A stretch of 64,000 nt of DNA from a virus, in IMG/VR virus record IMGVR_UViG_3300025012_000049, positions 32,304-96,303 of that record; one strand, 5' to 3'. Position 1 is the stretch's first letter; the number at the start of each line of letters is the position of its first letter. Shown here one piece after another: positions 35,027 through 42,615 of the stretch. The notes under the pieces are model-generated. The model searched no databases. It had not been told where the DNA came from and saw nothing but the letters and a program-made list of their open reading frames with translations. Position numbers and translations under genes: made by a program.

Positions 35027-35717
35027 TTTTAAATTTCTCCAATATATCCTCTTCTGTTAGATATCTAAAAACCCAGCCTTTATGTTGTTTATATTTCCCC
35101 AATAAACAATTGTTCAAACTTTTTCTGTTTAGTTTGTGTTCTTTAGAAAAATCAGATTGGTTTTTACTTTTGTATTTTTTTCCATTTGGAGAAAATGCTA
35201 TAAACCATTTATTTCTCCTTGTATTTTTTCCCTGTAGATTTTTTGGTATAAAAACACAATTAACAAAAGTGTAGTTATTATTACTATCTTTTCTTTCAAG
35301 GGTCAGGTAGTTTTTTTCTGTTATTTCTTTTCTATATACCTTTTTGGCATGAATATACTTAAAATACATATCTTTTTTAAACTCTAAAAAATCATTCCAT
35401 CTAGGATCATGAATTATACCTCTACCACCATAAAAAGGATAATCAAGGGTGTTTTTATTATTACATCTTCTTCGCATGGAAGACCAGTATTTATAAAGAA
35501 TATGTTTTGTTTCCCCATGCTTTTTGCTTAAATTTCCTCTGATTTCGCGTGTAAGACAACCACATGATTTTGTATGTCCATTTAACAAAGCATAAATTCT
35601 TACTGAACTTATTTTATTATTGTCACAAACACATACGCAGAGAAAATTATATGTTTTTGTTTTGTCTTTTTTTATTACTGTTAATCTCCCAAATTTCTTC
35701 CCTATAATATCATTCAT
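35001..35717 (-). CDS. HNH-like homing endonuclease (intact)
   Basis: 238 residues in three parts: an N-terminal zinc-like segment (GRLTVIKK...CVCVCDNN...SCGC), the nuclease core (RRRCNN...FYGGRGI..DPRW.DFLEFKKDMYF...LTLERKDSNNNYTFVNC) and a C-terminal DNA-binding domain (KWFIAFSPNGKKYKS...HKGWVFRYL) like NUMOD-type repeats. It is inserted between DUF1257 and the next gene of the module, and its end overlaps that gene by 26 bases. A relative with a stop is at 16076. Confidence 0.75.
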   Translation of the reverse strand: MNDIIGKKFGRLTVIKKDKTKTYNFLCVCVCDNNKISSVRIYALLNGHTKSCGCLTREIRGNLSKKHGETKHILYKYWSSMRRRCNNKNTLDYPFYGGRGIIHDPRWNDFLEFKKDMYFKYIHAKKVYRKEITEKNYLTLERKDSNNNYTFVNCVFIPKNLQGKNTRRNKWFIAFSPNGKKYKSKNQSDFSKEHKLNRKSLNNCLLGKYKQHKGWVFRYLTEEDILEKFKNERNKPNN

Positions 35718-35719
35718 TT

Positions 35720-36106
35720 TTAATTTACCATTATTTTTAATTCAATAACTCCGTTTTCTTTTGTTTTTTCTGTAAAAATATATCCTTGCATTTTTGCCAC
35801 ATTTTTTGCAACTTCAACAGCATAAGTTTGTTTTAGTTTATTTGCATTTTCACCTAATACTTTTGATAAACCTCCAGAAGAATATGAGTCCCATTGAAGT
35901 ACATAATCATTATTCTCACCCTTAATTATGCCTAGATCAAAGGAACAATTAGGGAAAGAAGCAGCATGGAGGCATTTCCCTTTTCTTCCTGCATAATAAC
36001 TAAATTCAGTTTTATTTTTATGAAATGTGCCACCTAATTTTTTAACTGCTTTTTCCAAACAAGGAAGATTATTAACTTCAAGATTTATTTTACTGATATG
36101 ACTCAT
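35720..36106 (-). CDS. DUF1257 (Ycf35-like) protein
   Basis: 128 residues. MSHISKINLEVNNLPCLEKAVKKLG at residues 1-25 and the later LQWDSYSSGGLSKVLGENANKLKQ...AVEVAKNVAKMQGY are the DUF1257 pattern seen in cyanobacterial Ycf35 and many phages. Function unknown; neighbours are the AAA ATPase and DUF2997. Confidence 0.8.
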   Translation of the reverse strand: MSHISKINLEVNNLPCLEKAVKKLGGTFHKNKTEFSYYAGRKGKCLHAASFPNCSFDLGIIKGENNDYVLQWDSYSSGGLSKVLGENANKLKQTYAVEVAKNVAKMQGYIFTEKTKENGVIELKIMVN

Positions 36107-36108
36107 GA

Positions 36109-36391
36109 TTACACCTCTTTCTTTTTAAGTTCAAATTCTTCTACTTTTCTATTAAGTAGTTCCCATAATTCATTACTTGCATCATTATTTTCTGTATCAA
36201 AAAAAGCTTTCCATAGTTCTTTATCTTCTTGCTTAATAAAAGAATCTAAATCTTCTTTAAAAGGTTCAAAACTTGAATTAAATCTAAGCCACAACTCAAC
36301 CAAGTCTAATTCATTCTCTACATTAATAGTAATAGCAAAAGGTTTAAATTTGGTTTTTTTTTTCAACCACTTTGATTTCTTTCACTTTCAT
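36109..36391 (-). pseudogene. Duplicate small gene broken (or slipping) at A10
   Basis: ATG 36391 has AAAGGAT upstream and reads MKVKEIKVVEKK, matching the paralogue at 36407, but hits TAA a few codons after a run of ten A (36354-36363 on the minus strand). In the +1/-1 frame the protein continues (KFKPFAITINVENELDLVELW) to 36109, again like the paralogue. Nine A would restore the frame. It is either a true frameshift, transcriptional/ribosomal slippage on the A run, or a sequencing error. Confidence 0.7.
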
Positions 36392-36406
36392 TTTATTTAT
36401 CCTTTC

Positions 36407-36688
36407 TTATTCATCTTCTTCGTCACCATAATTATCCATCTCATATTCTATAACTTTTTTGTTTAAAATATCCCAAATCTCTTTTGGTCCTTTATTCATT
36501 TTTGAAACCTTAAAAGACTCAGCATACTCAAGTTTAAATTTATCATCTATAGCACGAAAAAGTGTGTCTTTTTCTTGGTTAAATAAAGCCCAAAGCTCTA
36601 CTAAATCTAGTTCTTTTTCAATATCAATATTAATAGCAAAAGGTTTAAATTTTTTCTCTTCAATAATTTCTATCTTTTTCACTTTCAT
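36407..36688 (-). CDS. Small acidic protein, paralogue of the broken gene next door
   Basis: 93 residues. KKFKPFAINIDIEKELDLVELWALF and a later IWDILNKKVIEYEM match the neighbour at 36109. AAAGGATAAATAAA before both ATGs is the same, showing tandem duplication including the leader. Unknown function within the AAA module. Confidence 0.65.
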   Translation of the reverse strand: MKVKKIEIIEEKKFKPFAINIDIEKELDLVELWALFNQEKDTLFRAIDDKFKLEYAESFKVSKMNKGPKEIWDILNKKVIEYEMDNYGDEEDE

Positions 36689-36693
36689 TTTAT

Positions 36694-36936
36694 TTATCCT
36701 TTCTTATCTTCAAATCGTAGGAAAACAACATCAATTAACTTCTTGCCAAGATACAAACCCAAAGGAATAAATAAACTATTTGCCAAGGGATTTTCCCAAA
36801 TGGATTTATCCACCACTACATAATGTTTATTTAACCCTTCTATTGCTTTAGTATTTATCCAGAAATTAAATAAAAGCCAACTACCAATAACTACTACAAT
36901 CAAAAAAGAATAAAACAAATATCTAGTATACTTCAT
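36694..36936 (-). CDS. Two-TM membrane protein
   Basis: 80 residues from ATG 36936. A first TM (YLFYSFLIVVVIGSWLLFNF) and a weaker second segment (ANSLFIPLGLYLGKKLI). Starts inside the upstream gene. Unknown. Confidence 0.5.
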   Translation of the reverse strand: MKYTRYLFYSFLIVVVIGSWLLFNFWINTKAIEGLNKHYVVVDKSIWENPLANSLFIPLGLYLGKKLIDVVFLRFEDKKG

Positions 36937-37144
36937 AATTATCAACCATATCTTTATTAACAGCTTCTCGAAGATTGGCTAATACCATTCGATCATGTAA
37001 AGTATCTTCCATAGCATAACGTTTAATATGCTCACATTGAATCTTTTTACAAAGCAATGTATTAGGGCTGATTTCACCATCCTCACTTAAACATAACCCT
37101 TGTGCATTTATTTGACATTCATAAACTACACATTTGATTTTCAT
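36923..37144 (-). CDS. Cys-rich small protein
   Basis: 73 residues with C5, C10, C18, C32 and C37 (KIKCVVYECQINAQGLCLSED; LCKKIQCEH), a likely metal site. Second part helical. Unknown. Confidence 0.6.
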   Translation of the reverse strand: MKIKCVVYECQINAQGLCLSEDGEISPNTLLCKKIQCEHIKRYAMEDTLHDRMVLANLREAVNKDMVDNYEVY

Positions 37145-37157
37145 TTTATTTCTCCTT

Positions 37158-38957
37158 TCAATTCAATTTAAGTTTCCTACCCCCAACAGCCTTGTTATCG
37201 GTTTTAGGTTTCAATTGAATCTTTTTCCTAATTGCACCATCTTTACTACTAGCAGCACGGAACTGTTTAGCTTTCTTTCTGATTTCATCCATATCATCTT
37301 TTCGGAAATCTGCCAATAAAGGAATATTATTCATAGCAGTTTCCAAATCATCGAAATGAGAATCTTTAGCCAATTGTTCAATTTCTGCACCTGTCCATTG
37401 TTCCTCAGCTAATTCTTTACAGAATTCTTCATTTACTGGTAGTTTTGCATGATAACGTCTATTCATAATTTCAAGGATAAATTTAATTTCATTGGCATTA
37501 GGAGTATCTACAAACCATAGAGAATCCCACCTACCTGAACGCATAAATTCAACAGGTAATTTTGATAAATCATTTGCCGTGGCTACAATAATACCGTCTG
37601 ATGTACGATCATTCAACCATGTAAGAATTGTACCAAATAAACCTTGACTAACTCCTGAATCAAGATTTTGTCCTCCTGCTCCTGCAAGCGCTTTATCCAC
37701 CTCCAAATGTTACGGAATAACCGTTTCCGTTATTCCTCTTATAGTTTCCTATAAGTTCAGACTATATCTTTAATTACCTTTTATTTCGGCAATTACTCCC
37801 CATTTCGGATTCACTTGAATCCTACTCCGTATGGATAGTCGTTGAACCTTCACCATTTTAAAGGTGCTTGGCTGCTGATTGCCCAATCCAATCAATTCTC
37901 AAACATTCACGCTTACTGTTTCCAGTTACGTTGTAGTTTGATTGGCTCTAAGGGGTTTCCAGCAATTAAGGGAGTTTTAGATCGACAAGGTTGCTTTTTT
38001 ATCGATCAGAATGATTGCCTTGCCGAACGCATCAATTGTTTTACAAGCTAATCTTACATTTTTTTCTGTCTCCCCAACAATACCACCTTTCATTGCTCCA
38101 ATGTCTAATTGAATAAGCGGCCAATCAAAAATTGATGCTAAGCATTTAGCAGAAAGTGACTTACCCGTCCCGCTTAATCCGGCAAGAAGTAATGAACGCA
38201 ATTTTGGTTTATTACTACCATCAACAAAAGCTTCCTTTCTTTTGAAGACATATTCTTTCAATTTATCCAAACCACCAAGATTTTCAATTGGTTCAGGATT
38301 CATAAAATCCATAAATCCAGTGGATTTTATAATTTGTCGTTTCCTGTCAAGAATAGATTTAATATCAAATCGTTTATATTCAATCAATGACAGGGATAAA
38401 GCATTTTCAATTTCTTCATTGGATAATCCAAGACAGGCAGAAATAACTTCATCAGAATAGGAAAAATCAAATTGATCTTTTACCTTTTCATAATTTTCAG
38501 ATTGTTTAAAATCTTCTTCTGCTGATTTAGAAATGGTACTGACAATCAGTTTTACTTCTTCCTTATCAGGTAAATTAAATTGAATAATAGGAATAAGTTC
38601 TTTAAGAACAGTTGGAATTTTATTAGGGGTATGACCGACAATTACCAAACAAACTTGATTAGCTTTACACAATTCATAATTATTCAGGAACATTTGAATA
38701 ATTGTAGGATTTTCTAAAAAGAAATCATAATTTTCCAGAATGATTGCTTTTTGTTGTAATTCAGTTGCTTTCTGAAGAATAGATAGTTGGTCAGCATCTT
38801 CTGATTGACTATCAATGGTTAAACCTGAAACCATATTCCATTCAATTTTTTCAAATGGTGGTTTTACCGTAATGGATTTAACTGCACGTTTAATTTCTAA
38901 TGCTTCTACATATAGTGCAGCATATCCAGCGGAAAGATATTTACTAATATCTGACAT
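37158..38957 (-). CDS. Ycf46-like AAA+ ATPase, two exons around a group I intron
   Basis: Exon 1 is 38957-38001 (319 codons), exon 2 is 37703-37158 (181 codons plus stop); join gives 500 residues in frame. The N-terminal 210 residues are a degenerate ATPase-like domain as in Ycf46 (GYAALYVEALEIKRAV, ILENYDFFLENP). The AAA+ motor has Walker A AGLSGTGKS, Walker B AIILID|EVD across the exon junction, sensor 1 IIVATAN, and RSGRWD. It ends GRKLKLN, the recurrent tag. Without splicing the product stops after ILID with a short intron-encoded tail. Confidence 0.9.
37704..38000 (-). ncRNA. Group I intron (297 nt, no ORF)
   Basis: All core elements are readable on the minus strand. The exon end GATCGAT pairs with GTCGATC (37986-37980) as P1 with the required U.G at the splice site; AATTGCTGGAAACCCC (P4 side) and AATCAGCAGCCAAG (P6/J) follow; the 3' half has CGACTATCC and AAGATATAGTC (P7/P3 segments) and P9 hairpins; the last base is G at 37704. 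Splicing restores GAT|GAG. It is small and has no endonuclease. Confidence 0.92.
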
Positions 38958-38977
38958 TTTGTTTCTCCTTTCTTTGA

Positions 38978-39172
38978 TTAAGAGTCTTTTCTATGATTAT
39001 AATATGTTTCCAAGTTGTATAATCTCCTACGTATTTCATTTTTAAACAAATTAAATTCATCACCAAAATAAAGTAAACTATCAAGCAAATTGCGATAGAA
39101 TTTAATAGCTTCATCTAATTCACTATCAGATAGTATACCGTCATTAATTTTCTCCATTAATTCTCTTGTCAT
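38978..39172 (-). CDS. Hypothetical protein
   Basis: 64 residues from ATG 39172, which follows AAAGGAGAAATAAA. Helical and charged (DSELDEAIKFYRNLLDSLLYFG). Unknown. Confidence 0.6.
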   Translation of the reverse strand: MTRELMEKINDGILSDSELDEAIKFYRNLLDSLLYFGDEFNLFKNEIRRRLYNLETYYNHRKDS

Positions 39173-39192
39173 TTTATTTCTCCTTTCTTTGG

Positions 39193-39429
39193 TTAAAAGT
39201 CTTTCGGATAAATCCAAATCATATTACTTGCTCTTGGTTCAATAGTAATTGAATCACCACCAGAAATTTCAATCACATCCTTTTTATCCCTTTGCAATAA
39301 CATTACACTTATTTTTTTTCTATTATTTTCTTTATCAAACACAAAATGGATATTAGTTCTTTCTGCCAAAAATATTTTGTCACTTTTCAAATCCCAAGGA
39401 GAAGTAAGATAAATATTGCTTTCTTCCAT
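39193..39429 (-). CDS. Hypothetical protein
   Basis: 78 residues; strand-rich (NIHFVFDKENNRKKISVMLLQ, DVIEISGGDSITIEPRASN). The first 43 bases overlap the previous gene. Unknown. Confidence 0.55.
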   Translation of the reverse strand: MEESNIYLTSPWDLKSDKIFLAERTNIHFVFDKENNRKKISVMLLQRDKKDVIEISGGDSITIEPRASNMIWIYPKDF

Positions 39430-39548
39430 TTCACCCCTATAAAATTTAATTTTTTTTCCAATACAGTTATTTTATTATTTAATTTTTCCAACTCCTCCCG
39501 CACCCATTTAGGTAATTTATTAATATCTTCATTTGCTTTTCTACTCAT
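39387..39548 (-). CDS. Small protein with coiled coil and TM end
   Basis: 53 residues from ATG 39548 (AAAGGAG upstream). LPKWVREELEKLNNKITVLEKKLN is a coiled coil and the end WKKAIFILLLLGI is hydrophobic. Unknown. Confidence 0.5.
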   Translation of the reverse strand: MSRKANEDINKLPKWVREELEKLNNKITVLEKKLNFIGVKWKKAIFILLLLGI

Positions 39549-39549
39549 T

Positions 39550-39834
39550 TTATTTCTCCTTTCTTTGGTAATTAAAATCAATAATATGTCTTTTTCCTTT
39601 TGGGTAGATAAAACGCATAATAAAAATACCCTTTCCCTTTTCAACAAGATTATCTAATTTTCTACATTGTTTAATAGCTGATTTAAAAGTTTTACAATTT
39701 CTATGTGAAGAATAACCTTTGTGGTTTTCTTCACCATATTTGGGATCATCCATAAGTAACCATTTTTTATATTTATGACAATACATTACAGAATCAAAAC
39801 AACCAACTAAATAACGTATATTTTTTCCTTTCAT
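39550..39834 (-). CDS. Hypothetical protein
   Basis: 94 residues, basic, with Cys/His scattered (GCFDSVMYCHKYKKW, HRNCKTFKSAIKQCRKL). Possibly a compact nucleic-acid-binding fold. Unknown. Confidence 0.55.
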   Translation of the reverse strand: MKGKNIRYLVGCFDSVMYCHKYKKWLLMDDPKYGEENHKGYSSHRNCKTFKSAIKQCRKLDNLVEKGKGIFIMRFIYPKGKRHIIDFNYQRKEK

Positions 39835-39838
39835 ATTT

Positions 39839-40036
39839 TTATTTCTCCTTTCTGCCAGCGTAAAAACCAGCCATAAAGATATATTCCAATTGTTTGTTTT
39901 TATCCATGATGTTTAAATGATCTTTATTCATTTTAAAGAAATATTCTTTAGCTTTAAATCCTTGTTGATAATCATCCAATGTCAAATTTTCCTCTTTATA
40001 TTTTATTTTTAAATTATACCTTTTGAATTTATTCAT
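39839..40036 (-). CDS. Hypothetical protein
   Basis: 65 residues; overlaps the polymerase stop by ATGA. Basic and helical (DDYQQGFKAKEYFFKMNKDHL, FMAGFYAGRKEK). Unknown, but translationally coupled to the polymerase. Confidence 0.5.
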   Translation of the reverse strand: MNKFKRYNLKIKYKEENLTLDDYQQGFKAKEYFFKMNKDHLNIMDKNKQLEYIFMAGFYAGRKEK

Positions 40037-42258
40037 ACATATTTAAACTCCCAATCTTTTAATTGATATGGTTTATCTTCTTTATCTTTTTTACCAGCTA
40101 ATATTTTAGCAATTAAACCAGTATCCATTCCCATTACCTCAGTAAAACCATGTAAGAATTTCTCTTTGAATACTTCTTCACTAGGTATATGTCTTGCTTC
40201 AAATAATTTATTTTCCAATTTTAAATCCAGCCAATTACTATCTGACAGCTCCCATTCTGCTTCCAACTTAACCTTTCCTAACCATTTAAACATGGGTTTG
40301 ATAGTCATACAACCTTCAACCAAATCCATGACTTGTTCAGCTTCATTTTTAAAGATATTGAAATAACCAGAGTCATGAATCTGACCAACAACTTTACTTC
40401 TCAAATCTAATTCTCGCATTTTGTTTTCTGTTTCAATCAAGGAATGTAGCAGCAAATGAAATGAGGTTGATTGTATTGGAAAATTAATAATCTCATTACG
40501 TTTCATTGGATAACGTCTTCTGAAGCCCAATGGATTTTCCACATAACCTAAATCATAATAACTATCAACAATCCATTTTTGCCATTCTTCCACACCACTA
40601 TAACGTTTATAAAAAACTTTTTGGCATTCAGTAATGTGTTGTTCTGAATAATCCTTAAAGAAATCACTCCAAGATTTATCAAATCCTTTTACCTGTTTGG
40701 CTTTTTGAAAAGCTTTCTTTACATATTCTACATAGAAATCAGATTTCCTGAATTCCTCTGCCATGGAAATTGAACTGGCACCAAACAAATTAGCAAAAGT
40801 AAAATTATTCTTGGCAAGAAATCTTTCATCCTTATGGGTTGCTTTTATTTCATCGACTGATTTGTTAATACCAAAAATAACTCCTGCCCAATGGGAATGT
40901 TGGTCATAACCATTATTTAAATCTTCAATTAATTGGTCGTCTTCTGATATAGCGGCAGCTACTTTAACTTCAGCACCAACATAATCGACCTCTCCAAGCA
41001 TCCCCTCTTGGAGATTTAATTGATAATTCCCACATTGATACTGTTTATAAAATTCAATTCTGGTAAAAATTTTTCTGATATTATGCCAAGGAACACCATT
41101 AATAATATCACCATGTTTTGGTATGGTGTTATGTACCACAATATTGTTTGCTACAAAAGAGTGTGAATCTTCAATTGTTAAATCAAAAGTCTCACACTCA
41201 CCGGCAGGAATAATACTTACAATTTCTTTTTCTTCAAACGCTTGTAAGTTGGCCGATACATTTTCATTAATGCTTCCCTCATTGATAAACCAATTGATAG
41301 ACGGTAATGAAATCTCCCTGTTGATATGCCATACTCTCTTGCCCAATCTGCCAATGATTGTGTTTTTCCTAAATAAGTTAAAAGTCTTTTTACTCTTCGA
41401 TTGTCTGCTTGCATTTTTGGGGTTGCCCAACAACAATTCTTTGGTGAATAATTGCCATTTACATTTATTCGTTCTATTGACCAACCCTTTTCTGGTTTTT
41501 CTCCCATATCTTTTAGAAAAAATCTGAATTTGTGCCATCTTGTGCAAACTTTTATTCCTCTTCCCCCGTATCGTGGATAATCTTTGCTTGTTTTGCTGTT
41601 GCATCTGTTTTTCATTGCTGCCCAACTGTAATAAGTTGGGCTTGTATAATTCTTTGTTCTGTGACCTAAACTCATAACAAATATCTCCTTTAAGTAATTG
41701 GTCTGTACGAACCCATCCACGTTTTGTTAGATATGGATGATTTTCCGTACTTGTTACCATATTACCACTTTCAGAAGATACGGCAAACACCTTTTTTATT
41801 CCATTACGATACACACCAATAATTTTTTTCCAAGAACCATCATGAGTAAGAACTTCAAATTGTTCATTATTTTCATATCTTTTTACAATTTCCTCAATTG
41901 CAATATTTCCTTTATTTGTTAATACTAATACACCCCCTTTAAGGCATTGGAAGAGAGTAGCAGAACTTCTATATGTACGAGTAGAATGCAACCAAAAATC
42001 AGTATGAAAGAAAATATCTGATTCATTAGCAATAAGTCTACGAAAACCTTTCACATAGGTATTCTTGGCTTTTTTCAATTTTCTTGCATTAATCAATAAT
42101 TTACAAAACTCAACATTTTCCTTTTCTGCGTAATGTAACAATACATCTTCTGCTACCGAATAATTACCCTTATCATTTTTCCCTTTAGTTGGTTTCAATT
42201 CAAGAAATTCAAAGAGAAATTGCTGCATTTGTACAGGGCTGGCAATATTGAAAATCAT
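40033..42258 (-). CDS. Family A DNA polymerase, polymerase half, with intein
   Basis: 741-residue precursor, mature about 468. The start FNIASPVQMQQFLFEFL is the point where Pol I palms reach NixSPkQL, so the exonuclease domain is missing; it is encoded at 43768. Polymerase motifs: TRTYRSSATLFQ|TIPKHGD (the LQNIP-like site, split by the intein), motif A DYVGAEVKVAAA, O-helix RFLAKNNFTFANLFGA, motif C QIHDSGYF (HDS where most have HDE). Intein at residues 105-377. Confidence 0.88.
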   Translation of the reverse strand: MIFNIASPVQMQQFLFEFLELKPTKGKNDKGNYSVAEDVLLHYAEKENVEFCKLLINARKLKKAKNTYVKGFRRLIANESDIFFHTDFWLHSTRTYRSSATLFQCLKGGVLVLTNKGNIAIEEIVKRYENNEQFEVLTHDGSWKKIIGVYRNGIKKVFAVSSESGNMVTSTENHPYLTKRGWVRTDQLLKGDICYEFRSQNKELYKPNLLQLGSNEKQMQQQNKQRLSTIRGKRNKSLHKMAQIQIFSKRYGRKTRKGLVNRTNKCKWQLFTKELLLGNPKNASRQSKSKKTFNLFRKNTIIGRLGKRVWHINREISLPSINWFINEGSINENVSANLQAFEEKEIVSIIPAGECETFDLTIEDSHSFVANNIVVHNTIPKHGDIINGVPWHNIRKIFTRIEFYKQYQCGNYQLNLQEGMLGEVDYVGAEVKVAAAISEDDQLIEDLNNGYDQHSHWAGVIFGINKSVDEIKATHKDERFLAKNNFTFANLFGASSISMAEEFRKSDFYVEYVKKAFQKAKQVKGFDKSWSDFFKDYSEQHITECQKVFYKRYSGVEEWQKWIVDSYYDLGYVENPLGFRRRYPMKRNEIINFPIQSTSFHLLLHSLIETENKMRELDLRSKVVGQIHDSGYFNIFKNEAEQVMDLVEGCMTIKPMFKWLGKVKLEAEWELSDSNWLDLKLENKLFEARHIPSEEVFKEKFLHGFTEVMGMDTGLIAKILAGKKDKEDKPYQLKDWEFKYV
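41128..41946 (-). other. Intein (273 aa) in DNA polymerase
   Basis: Starts Cys1 in CLKGGVLVLT, block B-like STENHPYLT, and ends DSHSFVANNIVVHN followed by Thr+1; the His-Asn pair and Thr nucleophile are correct for splicing. Residues about 195-337 have no intein motif, are highly basic, and are the second frame of the endonuclease gene at 41217. The frame stays open throughout. Confidence 0.88.
41217..41675 (-). CDS. HNH-like homing endonuclease nested in the intein, other frame
   Basis: 152 residues from ATG 41675, with AAAGGAG 9 bases upstream (encoded by the intein's LLKGDICYE). Its signature matches the free-standing genes here: SWAAMKNRCNS...YGGRGIKVC.RWHKF...FLKDMGEKP...SIERINVNGNYSPKNCCWATPKMQADNRR. 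A C-terminal helix-turn-helix (QSLADWAREYGISTGRFHYRL) likely binds DNA. It lies in a different frame from the intein and ends within it. It lacks the N-terminal zinc segment. Confidence 0.8.
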   Translation of the reverse strand: MSLGHRTKNYTSPTYYSWAAMKNRCNSKTSKDYPRYGGRGIKVCTRWHKFRFFLKDMGEKPEKGWSIERINVNGNYSPKNCCWATPKMQADNRRVKRLLTYLGKTQSLADWAREYGISTGRFHYRLSIGLSMREALMKMYRPTYKRLKKKKL

Positions 42259-42614
42259 GATGATACACCCAATCTTTTAACAATTTTATTTTCAAAAACA
42301 GTATATTTAAAACCAAATAATGTATCCTCTATTGAATAAGTCCAACACATGCCATCATACTCTGGTTCTTCCATTATTTCATAAATCAAATCAGAATTTG
42401 GCATGTTATGTATTTTAATAATATCTCCTTTTTTAAATTCAGGTTCCGTTTTTTTCCAGTTTTTATCTTCTTGAAAATGAATATTATCAATTAATCCATT
42501 TTTATTATCTCTACATTGACATGGTTCAAAAGTTATTTTAATTTCTTGTGTTTTATTTTCAACACTATATTTTAATTCTTGTAAGCAAAAAGGGCATTCA
42601 ACTATCAGTCTCAT
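42255..42614 (-). CDS. Zinc-finger protein with SH3-like body
   Basis: 119 residues. CPFC near residue 7 and CQC near 32 suggest a zinc site; FKKGDIIKIHNMPNSDLIYEI and MCWTYSIEDTLFGFKYTVFE look like a small barrel. It overlaps the polymerase start by ATGA, within the insertion that divides the polymerase gene. Confidence 0.55.
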   Translation of the reverse strand: MRLIVECPFCLQELKYSVENKTQEIKITFEPCQCRDNKNGLIDNIHFQEDKNWKKTEPEFKKGDIIKIHNMPNSDLIYEIMEEPEYDGMCWTYSIEDTLFGFKYTVFENKIVKRLGVSS

Positions 42615-42615
42615 G

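Noticed and set aside
37842-38051. 69-codon plus-strand ORF across the intron
   Set aside because: It lies within the group I intron and exon 1 on the opposite strand, with no ribosome site.
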